Assembly (NCBI GenBank): GCA_946415315.1 | Contig: CAMKRZ010000007.1 | Span: 52,602-116,601 of the forward strand | Source of the DNA: an uncultured Lachnoclostridium sp. | GTDB lineage: Bacteria > Bacillota > Clostridia > Lachnospirales > Lachnospiraceae | Direction: 5' to 3' | Length of the DNA stretch: 64,000 nt | Notes under the pieces: generated by a model | What the model saw: only the letters and a program-made list of their open reading frames with translations | The model's database searches: none | What the model was told of the DNA's origin: nothing | Shown: one piece after another, positions 51,407-61,531 of the stretch | How the letters are laid out: the number at the start of each line of letters is the position of its first letter | How positions within the stretch are numbered: the first letter of the stretch is position 1 | Position numbers and translations under genes: made by a program

Positions 51407-54208
51407 TTATTCTCCATTACTACAATCCACTGCTCCATCAAAATCATTTTCGTTATAAAAAGCCCAACGAAAGCCACAAGCAGTTTTGCTTCCACCATTA
51501 AGACACTTACCAATGTTGCCGTTTGGATACTTATCTTTCGCGTTCCTTATACCATCAAACACTTCACCTGTATCCAGGTTAATAATTTTGCGCAGTTTTG
51601 CCCTCGCAGACCTTTCAACACCGCATCGAGGACATCCATGTCCTAACTTTGTTCGACTGGCAACAGATGCGTTCCATTCGTGACCGCAGATAGCACACAG
51701 CCACCATACTTTACGTGCTGTTCCCGCAACTACCATGTTCGGTAATAAATCACCATTTTTATGTTGGTTCCACTCTTTTGCAACTTGAGGATTAGTGGTT
51801 TGCAAATCATTAAGCCCTTGGATGATTGATTTATTGCAACACACCGGGCATCCCGAGTAAGTACGTACTCTATCAGAAATTCCAGCCTGATATGAATGTC
51901 CCAATGGACATCTCCACCATGCTCTTTTGCTGGACATTCTTGTTACACTTTTCGGTGAAAAGTCATTTTTCTCATAGTCCCATTCCTTAACGAGTTCCGG
52001 CTCAAGCGTCGCCAAATCATTAACACCTGCAATAACACGCTTACCGACACATATCGGACAATTTGATTTCAGTCTTTGCACTATAGTTGCATCATACGAA
52101 TGACCTTTGGGACAAATCCACCAAACTTTTTTACCACTGCCTCGTTTTAGCTTTTTCAGATCTATACTCTTGTTTTTCTCAAAATCCCATTCATCCCTTA
52201 ATTCAGGTCTTTCAGTAAATAAATCCGAAACACCTTCAATTGCCATATGTCCCGAACAATAAGGGCAACCGGTTCCATTTGAAGTACGACTATTTATTGT
52301 AGTTTGATATGAGTGATTATTGGGACATTTCCACCATATTTTCTTCGCGCCACCAATTACATCTTTCGGTCGTAATCCATTGTTCTTCTCGTAATCCCAC
52401 TCCTTAGCGATTTCTGGAAAACAGGTCGCAAGATCGTTGAAGCCGACTAATAACCGCTGTCTTGCACAGTACGGACATCCCCGTTCTGAACTTGTTCGTG
52501 CTGCAACTGAAGATTCCCATTCATGTCCTTTTGGACAAACCCACCAAAAACGCTTTTCACTTCCACTAAAGACCATCGATGGGAGTACTTTGCCGTTTTT
52601 ACTATAATTCCACTCTTGTGCAATTTCGGGGAACAGTTTTTGCAGGTTGTTATCTTTTTTCTTCTTCAGGAACAATTCATAGATTTTTGTTTGATCTCTT
52701 TCAATATCAGCATCGACACTTACTCCAAGCATATCTGCTATGTCGGCGATTATTCTCCCTAAAGCTTTCCAATCCCCATATTTGTACCAGAATACTATTA
52801 TTCCATCAACTTCTTTTATTGGTGGGCATCCAATTTCTCTTACACGGTACAACAAGATCCCGTTCTTCAGACAAAGACGATTTTTCCCTTCATCTCTGTC
52901 GGAGTTTCCGTGAAAAGCCATTCCGTCATATTCTATTGCACAGTCCTTTGACGGAATATAAATGTCAAGTTCTTTACCAATATGTTTATCTGAATTAATT
53001 GCGTCTGGAAACATCTGTTGAAGATAAAAGAAAATGGCCTGTTCCGGAAATGAAGACTGACGTTCTTTCGCACAATTGGGACACCCAATGCCTCTTATGC
53101 TGCGATTATATACACGCGTTTTCCAACTATGACCGCATTCCTTACAAATCCACCAACAGGATTTCCCGGAAGTTTCAAGAATATCATTGGGCGTCAAATC
53201 ACCGTTTTTTTCATAATCCCATTCTTGAAGTACCTTTGATTCAGTTTCGCTCAATCGTTTACGATTTACCAGCATATTAGAATACCGTACACGACTTGCT
53301 TTCTCTTTGCCACATTCTGGGCAACCAGTTGCGTTATCCCTGGTTCGACTTGACACCGATGTCAACCACCGATGTCCACACACGGCACACTTCCACCATA
53401 TCCTTTTGTTACTTCCTCGAGTGATGTCTTCCGGACGAGTTCCGTTTTTATCATTAGCCTGATAGTCCCACTCCTCAAGCAGACTCTCTAAGGGTGTAAT
53501 GCTTCCTCTGTTTTGCACAATACTGATACGTCGATTAATTGTTCTTCTGCTGAGTGCACATTTAGGGCAGATAGCTGCTTTTTTTACCTGATTTACAATA
53601 CTTCTTCGATAGGATTCACCGCATTGGCTACAAATCCACCATGCGTATTCGCCACTCCCTTTAGTAAACTCATATGGCTGTGCTTCATTTTTCTCATAGT
53701 CCCACTGCTTAGCCACTTCCGGCACAACAGTCATAAGATCGTTAAATCCTTTTAGCGCTCTATGTCCACTACAATAAGGGCAACCGAGATTCCTCTCCGT
53801 ACGGTGGCTGATTCTCGCTTCAAAGGAATGTCCCTTCGGACACTTCCACCATACAACAAGATTACTGATTTTTGTCACAGAATCCGGACTGACAATACCT
53901 TTGTTCTTAGAAAAATCCCATTCGTCAATCAATTTAGGATACAGAGTGGCTATATCGTTGTAACCTTTAAGAACTCGTCTGCCATTACAATATAGGCATA
54001 CCCTTCCTCTTTTGGTTCGATCACAAACAGGCGCATTATAGGAATGACCATTTTTACACTTCCACCAAACCTTGGTATTACTTCCGAACATCAAATCATC
54101 AGGTGCTATTTGATTTTTCTCGTAATCAAATTCCTCTATGATGTCAAGACGACCTTTATTTTGGCACCAGGTGGTTAAATCATTTTCCCCTTTAACAAAT
54201 GCAGCCAT
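51407..54208 (-). CDS. Ten-repeat zinc-ribbon protein with nuclease-like core (933 aa)
   Basis: Ten copies of a 65-75-residue unit are visible, five before and five after a central domain. Each has the pattern EWDYEKN...WWKCPxGH...CPYC, a treble-clef-like zinc ribbon related to PF14311/DUF4379. Residues 383-480 form a restriction-endonuclease-like domain with ELDIYIP (E413, D415), AIEYDG (E426, D428) and FHGN, as in Vsr-type enzymes. The C-terminal IINLDTGEVFDGIRNAKDKY near 880 resembles the IENR1/NUMOD1 DNA-binding module of intron-encoded nucleases. The region is clearly AT-richer than its neighbours, which suggests transfer. No methyltransferase or partner gene is adjacent. Role unknown: selfish nuclease, defence or DNA repair are all open. 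Confidence 0.75.
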   Translation of the reverse strand: MAAFVKGENDLTTWCQNKGRLDIIEEFDYEKNQIAPDDLMFGSNTKVWWKCKNGHSYNAPVCDRTKRGRVCLYCNGRRVLKGYNDIATLYPKLIDEWDFSKNKGIVSPDSVTKISNLVVWWKCPKGHSFEARISHRTERNLGCPYCSGHRALKGFNDLMTVVPEVAKQWDYEKNEAQPYEFTKGSGEYAWWICSQCGESYRRSIVNQVKKAAICPKCALSRRTINRRISIVQNRGSITPLESLLEEWDYQANDKNGTRPEDITRGSNKRIWWKCAVCGHRWLTSVSSRTRDNATGCPECGKEKASRVRYSNMLVNRKRLSETESKVLQEWDYEKNGDLTPNDILETSGKSCWWICKECGHSWKTRVYNRSIRGIGCPNCAKERQSSFPEQAIFFYLQQMFPDAINSDKHIGKELDIYIPSKDCAIEYDGMAFHGNSDRDEGKNRLCLKNGILLYRVREIGCPPIKEVDGIIVFWYKYGDWKALGRIIADIADMLGVSVDADIERDQTKIYELFLKKKKDNNLQKLFPEIAQEWNYSKNGKVLPSMVFSGSEKRFWWVCPKGHEWESSVAARTSSERGCPYCARQRLLVGFNDLATCFPEIAKEWDYEKNNGLRPKDVIGGAKKIWWKCPNNHSYQTTINSRTSNGTGCPYCSGHMAIEGVSDLFTERPELRDEWDFEKNKSIDLKKLKRGSGKKVWWICPKGHSYDATIVQRLKSNCPICVGKRVIAGVNDLATLEPELVKEWDYEKNDFSPKSVTRMSSKRAWWRCPLGHSYQAGISDRVRTYSGCPVCCNKSIIQGLNDLQTTNPQVAKEWNQHKNGDLLPNMVVAGTARKVWWLCAICGHEWNASVASRTKLGHGCPRCGVERSARAKLRKIINLDTGEVFDGIRNAKDKYPNGNIGKCLNGGSKTACGFRWAFYNENDFDGAVDCSNGE

Positions 54209-54258
54209 ATTGCCTACTCCATTATTCGCAAATAAACACTATGCTGTAAAAAAATGAA

Positions 54259-56517
54259 TTAGTTCACTGCTGTAAAATGCATCGTTCTGCTTGCAAAATC
54301 GCCGAACGCCCCGACAATCACGCCTCCGGTCATCCAGGTGGCACCGAGTCGCACCTCGCCGGTGTCAACGTTTCGGTAGGAGCGCTTCGGATCAAGGCCG
54401 CGCAGGAGGATCCTGCGGGACGGTGTCGAAGGACGGTTCAGTATCTGCACGAAGGTAAACACCGCTTCGGACTTGTCCTTCGCGACGAACATCCACGCGT
54501 CGTACGAATCATCCTCAAAGAGATTGCCGAGACGGTACTGATCGCCGGTGCGGACAAGCGGATTGAACTTCTTGAACTTCTCGATCTGTCCCGGGATGGC
54601 CTCGCGGTCCGCCTCGGGAATGCGCGTCACATCGAGCTCATAACCGAAGGTGCCGACCATGGCGACATCGCCTCTGGTCGCAAACGGCGTCGTGCGGCCG
54701 ATCGCATGGTTCGGGCAGTCGGACACGTGCGCGCCCATCGTGGACGCCGGGTAGCAGATGCTCGTACCGTGCTGGATCTTCAGTCTCTCGATCGCATCGG
54801 TGTCATCCGAAGCCCAGATCTGCGGCGCAAAATACAGCATGCCGGGGTCAAATCTCGCTCCGCCGCTCGAACATCCTTCAAGAAGCAGATACGGATAGTC
54901 CGTTGTAAGGCGATCCATCACTTCATACACACCGAGCACATAACGGTGCCACAGCTCACGCTGGCGCTTTCTCGGAAGCGTCGTGGAGCCGACCTCGGAA
55001 AGCGCACGGTTCATGTCCCATTTGATATATTCAACGTTAGCATTGTCGAGGATCGCTTTGATCTGACCGTAAACGCATTCGCGCACCTCAGGATTCGAGT
55101 AATCAAGAACGTACTGTTCTCTTGCCTGCGTCATGTCGCGCCCTATGATCTGGATTGCCCAATCAGGATGAGCGCGGAACAGGTCGCTGTCAGGGCTCAC
55201 CATCTCCGGCTCAAACCACAGACCGAACTTCATGCCGAGCGCGTTGATGCGATCCACCAAAGGCTTGAGACCGCCCTTCAGTTTCTCCTCGTTGACATAC
55301 CAGTCGCCGAGCGAGCAATCGTCATAATTTCTCTTACCGAACCATCCGTCGTCCAGGACGAGCATCTCGATGCCCATCTCGGAAGCCGTCTTTGCGATCG
55401 AGTAAATCTTTTCCTCGTCAAAATTAAAATACGTGCCTTCCCAGTTGTTGATCAACACAGGCCGCATCTTGTCCTTCCACTGGCCGCGGATCAGGTGCCC
55501 GCGGTACAGATCGTGGAACGTGCGCGACATCGCTCCGATGCCGCTGTCGGAGTAAACCATCACAAGCTCCGGAGCCGTGAAATCCTCCTCCGGACGAAGA
55601 AGCCAGGAAAAGTCAAACGGATTGATGCCCATGACTACGCGTGTACAACCGCTCGTCGAAACCTCCGCCTGCGCGAGGAAATTTCCGCTGTAAACCAGGT
55701 TGAAACCATACGCCTCGCCGGATTCCTCGGTCGTATGAGGATCCACCAATGCGATAAACGGGTTGTGCTGATGGGAAGAGATTCCTCGTCTGCTGTCTAC
55801 GGACTGTTTGCCGCTGTGAAGCGCGACACGCTCAATCGCGCGCTCGCGGGCCCAGTTGCCGTTCAATGTGATCATCTCGAAATTGCTGTGATCCCACTCC
55901 ACGCATCCGGACATAAACTGCTGGATGCGAATGTCGTTATACCCGCGGTTGATGACTCTTGCGCTTCTCGTCACGACGGACATATCGCGGAACATTGTGT
56001 ACGAGAGCTCAACGAGCAAGTCGCAATGAGCATCCTCCATCGTCACGACAAGCGTCTCCGCCTCTGAAGGTTTTGCGTATGTCGCAGGGATACAGCTCAC
56101 GCCCTTCTGCTTCAGCTGAGGCTTGCCCTTCTCGATCCGGTATTCCATAAACCGGAGATCACACGTGGACATGCCGTCCTCATCGAGCACCATCATGCAG
56201 GGTTCACGGTAATCTCCCGTGCCGTGGCACGGAAACTCAAACGGTCTCGAGTCCATAAAAATAAGGCGGTCACGGTTGTTGCCGTTAGGCGTGAACGGGT
56301 GATCCGAAAGCCGCATCAGATAGCTGATGTCGTCCTCGCCGATTGCCCTGCCGTAATAGCAATGAAGAAGGTATCCCTCCTCCGTGATGCCCATCGCATA
56401 CGTGATCATTCCGTTGTCCATCCGAAGAACACGTACTTCCTCGGAAAATTCGCGGTTCGCGCCGCGGTCCCACTTGACGTAGGATATCGTACTCTTTTTC
56501 TCGGAAACCATACCCAT
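54259..56517 (-). CDS. Alpha-galactosidase, GH36 (752 aa)
   Basis: The enzyme removes terminal alpha-galactose, for example from raffinose-family sugars or galactomannan side chains. The nucleophile lies in YIKWDMNR (near 480) and the acid/base in ASDDTDAIERLKIQHG (near 550), with VLDDGWFG and GLWFEPEM in the barrel and an N-terminal beta-supersandwich domain (about 1-320). No signal peptide: cytosolic. ATG 56517 has AAGGAG 7 nt upstream; the longer start at 56541 lies before it. Downstream is the zinc-ribbon gene after 50 nt without a terminator stem. Confidence 0.95.
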   Translation of the reverse strand: MGMVSEKKSTISYVKWDRGANREFSEEVRVLRMDNGMITYAMGITEEGYLLHCYYGRAIGEDDISYLMRLSDHPFTPNGNNRDRLIFMDSRPFEFPCHGTGDYREPCMMVLDEDGMSTCDLRFMEYRIEKGKPQLKQKGVSCIPATYAKPSEAETLVVTMEDAHCDLLVELSYTMFRDMSVVTRSARVINRGYNDIRIQQFMSGCVEWDHSNFEMITLNGNWARERAIERVALHSGKQSVDSRRGISSHQHNPFIALVDPHTTEESGEAYGFNLVYSGNFLAQAEVSTSGCTRVVMGINPFDFSWLLRPEEDFTAPELVMVYSDSGIGAMSRTFHDLYRGHLIRGQWKDKMRPVLINNWEGTYFNFDEEKIYSIAKTASEMGIEMLVLDDGWFGKRNYDDCSLGDWYVNEEKLKGGLKPLVDRINALGMKFGLWFEPEMVSPDSDLFRAHPDWAIQIIGRDMTQAREQYVLDYSNPEVRECVYGQIKAILDNANVEYIKWDMNRALSEVGSTTLPRKRQRELWHRYVLGVYEVMDRLTTDYPYLLLEGCSSGGARFDPGMLYFAPQIWASDDTDAIERLKIQHGTSICYPASTMGAHVSDCPNHAIGRTTPFATRGDVAMVGTFGYELDVTRIPEADREAIPGQIEKFKKFNPLVRTGDQYRLGNLFEDDSYDAWMFVAKDKSEAVFTFVQILNRPSTPSRRILLRGLDPKRSYRNVDTGEVRLGATWMTGGVIVGAFGDFASRTMHFTAVN

Positions 56518-56572
56518 GTTACCTCTCCTTGTCATCCTCAATACGCACTGATCATGTTTTTCCGTTCTTTCG

Positions 56573-58447
56573 TTATTCGTTCGGTTTCATCTCCGAAAGC
56601 GGCATCTGCAGCTGTCCCTCGCTTGCGCCGCTCGCCTCGACCTGCGCTCCCGCCTGTGCTTTGGAAAGCAAGTCAAAATACTGGTCGTGTGCCTTGTGGT
56701 ACGTCTTATTGTACTCACGGTCATGTCCCATATGAAGCTCTGTCACATAGTTGTGAGCACGGTTTGCGATCTCCGGATTGACACGCGTGAGAACCGAAAC
56801 GCCGACGTTCGAGCACGTGTCTGCAATTCTCGAAAAATGAGTGAGCACATCGAGCAGTCCCGTTCCCGCGACAACCGAGCATTTTCCTTCGCGCAAGCGA
56901 GCCATATGGTTATCGCTGAGGGCGTTGATCATATCATCCATGACCTCCTCGAGCGGCTCGATCTCCTGCGCTCTCTTGACATCACGTTTCTCAAACGCCT
57001 GTTTCGTCGCACTCAGGATACGGTCCAACACCTCGCGCGAGACCGCGAGTTCAGCCTGCGCAGCCTCCGAAAAATGCACATTTTCCCCGTGAAGACGAAC
57101 TGCCGTCTCGGAGATATTGTACGCATGGTCTCCCATGTGCTCGAACTCACCGACAAGCTTATAATACTGGTCCAGGATCCGGATATGCAGTTCCTCACTG
57201 ATATGAGGGGAAAGCTGAACAAGATAGTTACTGACGCCGTCCGCCAGCGCATCGATGATATCCTCATCCTCATCGATTGCAGCCTTGACATTGCGATCGT
57301 ACGTGTTCAGAAGGCTGAATGCACGGTCTATGTTCTCAACGGACTTGTTGAGCATCAGTTTCAGAGCATTGTAGCAGCTTCCGAACGCAAGTGCGGGCGT
57401 CGCATAAAAAATCGGATTGAGCGCTGCGAACTCGGGAATCTCGACCTTCGTCTCCTTGTCATCCTTCACGATACGGCGTGAAAGCTTCGCATAGACGCCA
57501 ACCATCGGAAGAAGCACGATCGCGCATCCGAGGTTAAAGATCGTGTTCGTGTTGGCGATGCCGCCGGCAGTCATGGAATGATCCCAAAGTTTGTCCAGAA
57601 CACCGAAGGCATTGAGCAGATTGACGACGACGAGAACCAGGACGGTCTCGCTCAAATTGAACAGAATATTGACAACACCGACGCGCTTCGCATCCGCTTT
57701 CGCGCCGATGGAACATACGATACCGGTTGTGAGGCAGTCGCCGAGATAAATACCGACAATGATGATGTACGCCACGCCGAACGTGACAACGGTATTGGTC
57801 GCCATTGTCTGTAAAATGGCGATGGTCGATGACGAGCTCTGCAATGCAAACGCAACACCAGCGCCGCACAGATATCCGAGGAACGGATTGCGACCGATGC
57901 TGCCGAAAATCTTGTCAATGATACCGGTCTCGGTCAGCACACTCACCGAGTTGGACATGTTCATCAGTCCGGTGAACAGAATACCAAAGCCCATAGCTAC
58001 GTTTCCGATCGCATCGGACCGTTTGACACGGATAAACATCAGAAGTAAGATTCCCGCGACCAGCGCGACCGGTGCAAGAGTGGAAGGTTTCAGGAACGCA
58101 AGCCATGACGTTGAACCGTCGTTCAGGTCCATCAGTCGTACGATCTGTCCGGTGACTGTCGTACCGACGTTCGCGCCGATGATGATACCGAGTGACTGAT
58201 TCAGCGAGATAATACCGCCCGCCACAAGACCGGAAGTGATGACGATGGTTGCGGTCGACGACTGAATGACGGCTGTCACGCCGAGACCGAGGAGAAAAGC
58301 CTTGAACGGATTGCCCGTGACCTTCTCCATCATCGTTTTCAGTTTGCCGGAAGAGCTCTCCTTCAGACTGCTGCTCATCAGGCGCATACCGTATAGGAAA
58401 AGCGCAAGACCACCCAGCATTTGAATGACTATCAATGGATACTTCAT
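56573..58447 (-). CDS. Na+/phosphate cotransporter family with PhoU domain (624 aa)
   Basis: A membrane transporter of the NptA/PNaS group. Two inverted QSS repeats are visible: VIQSSTATIV near 61-70 and ALQSSSSTIAIL near 200-212, each in a TM bundle. About eight TM helices fill 1-320. The C-terminal 270 residues form a PhoU-like helical domain (ENIDRAFSLLNTYDRNVK, ILDQYYKLVGEFEHMGDHAYNI). Likely imports phosphate or performs a related exchange. GAGG precedes ATG 58447. It follows metA by 98 nt. Confidence 0.92.
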   Translation of the reverse strand: MKYPLIVIQMLGGLALFLYGMRLMSSSLKESSSGKLKTMMEKVTGNPFKAFLLGLGVTAVIQSSTATIVITSGLVAGGIISLNQSLGIIIGANVGTTVTGQIVRLMDLNDGSTSWLAFLKPSTLAPVALVAGILLLMFIRVKRSDAIGNVAMGFGILFTGLMNMSNSVSVLTETGIIDKIFGSIGRNPFLGYLCGAGVAFALQSSSSTIAILQTMATNTVVTFGVAYIIIVGIYLGDCLTTGIVCSIGAKADAKRVGVVNILFNLSETVLVLVVVNLLNAFGVLDKLWDHSMTAGGIANTNTIFNLGCAIVLLPMVGVYAKLSRRIVKDDKETKVEIPEFAALNPIFYATPALAFGSCYNALKLMLNKSVENIDRAFSLLNTYDRNVKAAIDEDEDIIDALADGVSNYLVQLSPHISEELHIRILDQYYKLVGEFEHMGDHAYNISETAVRLHGENVHFSEAAQAELAVSREVLDRILSATKQAFEKRDVKRAQEIEPLEEVMDDMINALSDNHMARLREGKCSVVAGTGLLDVLTHFSRIADTCSNVGVSVLTRVNPEIANRAHNYVTELHMGHDREYNKTYHKAHDQYFDLLSKAQAGAQVEASGASEGQLQMPLSEMKPNE

Positions 58448-58545
58448 CCCGTTACCTCACCTGTGTTACTCTCCGAAGATTTCAAACACCATCGTTTGAT
58501 TTCGGAAATTACTTATGAAACTCTCCTGTTTCCGGTCTTATTACA

Positions 58546-59457
58546 TCAGAATGTCCAGTCGTACGGAGTCAGCTGATAGCAATAATAGTTCAACCAGTTT
58601 GTGTACAGTGTATTGGCATGGCCGCGCCACAGCAGAAGCGGTCTTTCATTGCAGTCATCGTTCGGATAATAGTTCTTCGGCAGGTCGATCGGCAGGTTCT
58701 TGGCAAGATCTCTCTTGTACTCCTTGTCGAGCGTCACTCTGTCGTACTCGGGATGTCCCATCACAAAGATCTGGCGTCCCTCCTTTGCCATCACAAGAAA
58801 TACGCCCGCTTCCTCGGATTCCGCCATGATCGTGAGTTCCGGATGATTGCGGATATCCTCCGGTGACACCGTTGTGTGTCTCGAGTGCGGCATCCAGAAT
58901 TCGTCGTCAAATCCTCGCACGATCGGCAATCTGCGGTTCATCACGCGATGCCGGAAGAGACCGAACATTTTCCGATCAAGAGGAATCTTTTTGATCCCGT
59001 AATGATGATACAACGCTGCCTGCGCGCCCCAGCAGATGTGAAGCGTGCTCGTCACATTCGTCTTGCTCCACTCCATGATGTCGACGAGCTCATCCCAGTA
59101 GGCGACATCCTCAAACTCCATCTGCTCAACCGGAGCTCCCGTAATGATCAGGCCGTCGAAGCGGCGGTTTTTCACTTCCTCATAGGTCAGATAAAACTGA
59201 TCCAGGTGGTTCTTCGCGGTATTCTTACCGGTGTAGGAAGCCGTTGTCAAAAAAGTCAGATCGATCTGAAGCGGCGTGTTGGAAAGGCTCCTCATCAGCT
59301 GGACTTCCGTGTCCTCCTTGAGGGGCATCAAATTGAGGATTGCGATGGACAACGGCCGTATATCCTGCGTCGTTGCCCGGTTCTCATCCATCACAAATAT
59401 ATTTTCATCGATCAACACCTGCCGTGCCGGCAGATCATTTGCCACTTTGATCGGCAT
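58546..59457 (-). CDS. metA: Homoserine O-acetyltransferase, MetA type (303 aa)
   Basis: The enzyme acylates homoserine, the first committed step to methionine. The catalytic Cys142 lies in LHICWGAQAA, with FGLFRHRV and the His in MPHSRH (R-H-S region) and VMGHPEYD following. Position 111 is Glu (TGAPVEQM). In characterised MetA enzymes Glu at this site goes with acetyl-CoA use and Gly with succinyl-CoA, so acetyl transfer is inferred. The ATG 59457 has AGGAGG; the first ATG of the longer frame is unsupported. 43 nt separate it from ligA. Confidence 0.93.
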   Translation of the reverse strand: MPIKVANDLPARQVLIDENIFVMDENRATTQDIRPLSIAILNLMPLKEDTEVQLMRSLSNTPLQIDLTFLTTASYTGKNTAKNHLDQFYLTYEEVKNRRFDGLIITGAPVEQMEFEDVAYWDELVDIMEWSKTNVTSTLHICWGAQAALYHHYGIKKIPLDRKMFGLFRHRVMNRRLPIVRGFDDEFWMPHSRHTTVSPEDIRNHPELTIMAESEEAGVFLVMAKEGRQIFVMGHPEYDRVTLDKEYKRDLAKNLPIDLPKNYYPNDDCNERPLLLWRGHANTLYTNWLNYYCYQLTPYDWTF

Positions 59458-59500
59458 TTCCGTATCCTCCTGGTCCGACCGCATCATATGCGATCAGTAG

Positions 59501-61504
59501 TTACTGTGTATCGTCCCCGGCAAGCGCCAGGAAATCTTCCTCGGAAAGTATTGGTATTCCGAGTTCTTTTGCTTTCTTATTCTTCGTCGAATTGCTCGTC
59601 GTATCATTGTTGATGAGGTAGTCCGTCTTCGCCGAAACCGCCGAAGCAACCTTGCCTCCGCGAGCCTCAATGAAATCTTTCACCGCATCGCGATTCGGAA
59701 AATGACTGACGCTCCCGGTGATCACAAACGTCTTCCCGTTGATCGGCGAATCTTTCGTCTGCTCCACCGCCTCGAACGTGATCTCGCTAAGCAGGTCCTT
59801 GATCATCTCACGGTTGCTTTCGTCCGCCATGTACGATGTAAAATTCCCTGCCAGAACGTCTCCGAGTCTCTGGATCGCGCACAGATCGTCGAAGGTCGCG
59901 TCCATGATCTTCTCCCAGTCGTACGCATACTCCCTGCAGATCAGTTTGGCGTTCGCGAGTCCGATTCCCGGAATTCCGAGGCTGTACAGAAACTTCGGCA
60001 TGGAAACCGTACGCGCCCTGTCACAGGCCGCCAGCAGGTTGTCGAACGACTTGTCACCGAACCCATCGGTTTGCGTGAGCACATCGCGATGACCCGCGAG
60101 TCGAAAAATGTCAGCAGGCTTATGGATCAGGCCGAGCCCGATCAGCTTCTCAAGCGTCGCCTCGGAGAGTCCCTCGATGTTGAGCGCATCGCGTTGTACC
60201 ATATGCTCGAACATGCCGACTTTCTTCGCCGTACACTGCGGATTCGCGCAGTACAACGCCTTCGCCTCGTTGAGCATACGCACCTGCGTCGGCTCGCCGC
60301 AAACCGGACAGACTTCGGGCACATTGACATTGACGCTTGCTGCCGAAGGATCCGCAGCATTACCGCTTCGAGTGTGATTAACCGCAATCTGCGGGATTAT
60401 CATATTCGCTTTATATACCTCAATCGTATCGCCGATCCCAAGCGCCAGCTCTTCCACAATACTCACATTGTGGACGCTCGCGCGCCGTACGGTCGTCCCT
60501 TCAAGTTCCACAGGCGCGAAGATCGCCACCGGGTTGAGAAGGCCCGTACGGGAAGGACTCCATTCGATTGAAAGGAGCGTTGTCTCTCTCACCTCATCGC
60601 GCCACTTGAACGCAATCGCGTCTCGCGGGAATTTGGCGGTGCGTCCGAGACTGTTGCCGTATGCAATGTCATCGTAGCACAGCACAAGTCCGTCTGACGG
60701 AAAATCATTTTTCTCAATCTGTTCGGAGAACCAGTGAACTGTCTCTTCGATATCGGAAGCCGTCACCATGCGGTACTCAACCGGCATGAAACCGAGCTGC
60801 CGCAGATATTCCATCTGCTCGTGTCGTGTGGCAAAGCCGGGTTCACCGTCCATCGAGATCAGGGTAAAAGGAAAACAATAGACGCTTCTCTGAGCCGTGA
60901 TCTCGTTGTTCAGTTGACGCACGGTTCCGCTGCACAGGTTGCGCGGGTTCTTATACCTGTCCTCATCGCGCTCGATGCGCGCGTTGATCTCCTCAAAATC
61001 GCTGTACCGGATCACTGCCTCACCGCGGAGAACAAGCTCCCCTTCATACGCGATCCGAAGCGGAATATTCTTGAACACTTTTGCGTTGTTTGTAATGACC
61101 TCGCCGATCTCGCCGTTTCCGCGCGTAACCGCTTTGACAAGCTCGCCGCCGCGGTACGTGAGAACGATCGTAAGACCGTCCATTTTCCACGAAAGCATGC
61201 CCTCATGCTCACCGAGAAAACCAGCAAGCGCACTCACTTCCTTCGTCTTGTCAAGAGAGAGCATCGGCGACTCATGGCGTTCCTTCGGCAGTTCCGAAAG
61301 GATTTCATAACCGGCACGCTGCGTAGGGCTGTTCGCCATCACAAAACCGGTTTCCTTCTCGAGCGCGACAAGCTCGTCATAGAGCGCATCGTACTCAAAG
61401 TTGCTCATAATCTCGCGGTCTTCCTGCTCATACACGCGCGCTGCCTTGTCCAGAATGCCGACCAGCTCCTGAATTCGTTCGATTTTATCGGAATTCGATC
61501 CCAT
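59501..61504 (-). CDS. ligA: NAD+-dependent DNA ligase (667 aa)
   Basis: The enzyme seals nicks in DNA using NAD+. Ia-domain start SNFEYDALYDEL near 34-45; the adenylated lysine lies in SWKMDGLTIVL near 115-125; VTRGNGEIGEV, LRGEAV, the OB fold, a four-Cys zinc finger (CPVCGE, YCANPQC), HhH repeats (SLGIPGIGLANAK) and a C-terminal BRCT domain near 590-660 follow. The core motifs deviate slightly from the canonical CKLDGLA and TRGDG. All domains are present, so it should be active; it could be the only ligase or a second paralogue. Confidence 0.9.
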   Translation of the reverse strand: MGSNSDKIERIQELVGILDKAARVYEQEDREIMSNFEYDALYDELVALEKETGFVMANSPTQRAGYEILSELPKERHESPMLSLDKTKEVSALAGFLGEHEGMLSWKMDGLTIVLTYRGGELVKAVTRGNGEIGEVITNNAKVFKNIPLRIAYEGELVLRGEAVIRYSDFEEINARIERDEDRYKNPRNLCSGTVRQLNNEITAQRSVYCFPFTLISMDGEPGFATRHEQMEYLRQLGFMPVEYRMVTASDIEETVHWFSEQIEKNDFPSDGLVLCYDDIAYGNSLGRTAKFPRDAIAFKWRDEVRETTLLSIEWSPSRTGLLNPVAIFAPVELEGTTVRRASVHNVSIVEELALGIGDTIEVYKANMIIPQIAVNHTRSGNAADPSAASVNVNVPEVCPVCGEPTQVRMLNEAKALYCANPQCTAKKVGMFEHMVQRDALNIEGLSEATLEKLIGLGLIHKPADIFRLAGHRDVLTQTDGFGDKSFDNLLAACDRARTVSMPKFLYSLGIPGIGLANAKLICREYAYDWEKIMDATFDDLCAIQRLGDVLAGNFTSYMADESNREMIKDLLSEITFEAVEQTKDSPINGKTFVITGSVSHFPNRDAVKDFIEARGGKVASAVSAKTDYLINNDTTSNSTKNKKAKELGIPILSEEDFLALAGDDTQ

Positions 61505-61531
61505 ATGATCAATCTTCTCCTGTTGTTACAC

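Noticed and set aside
54277..56067. Long plus-strand open frame opposite the alpha-galactosidase gene (596 codons)
   Set aside because: It is the antisense shadow of galA: Arg/His-rich, no recognisable domain, and no Shine-Dalgarno. GC-rich third positions on the opposite strand create it.
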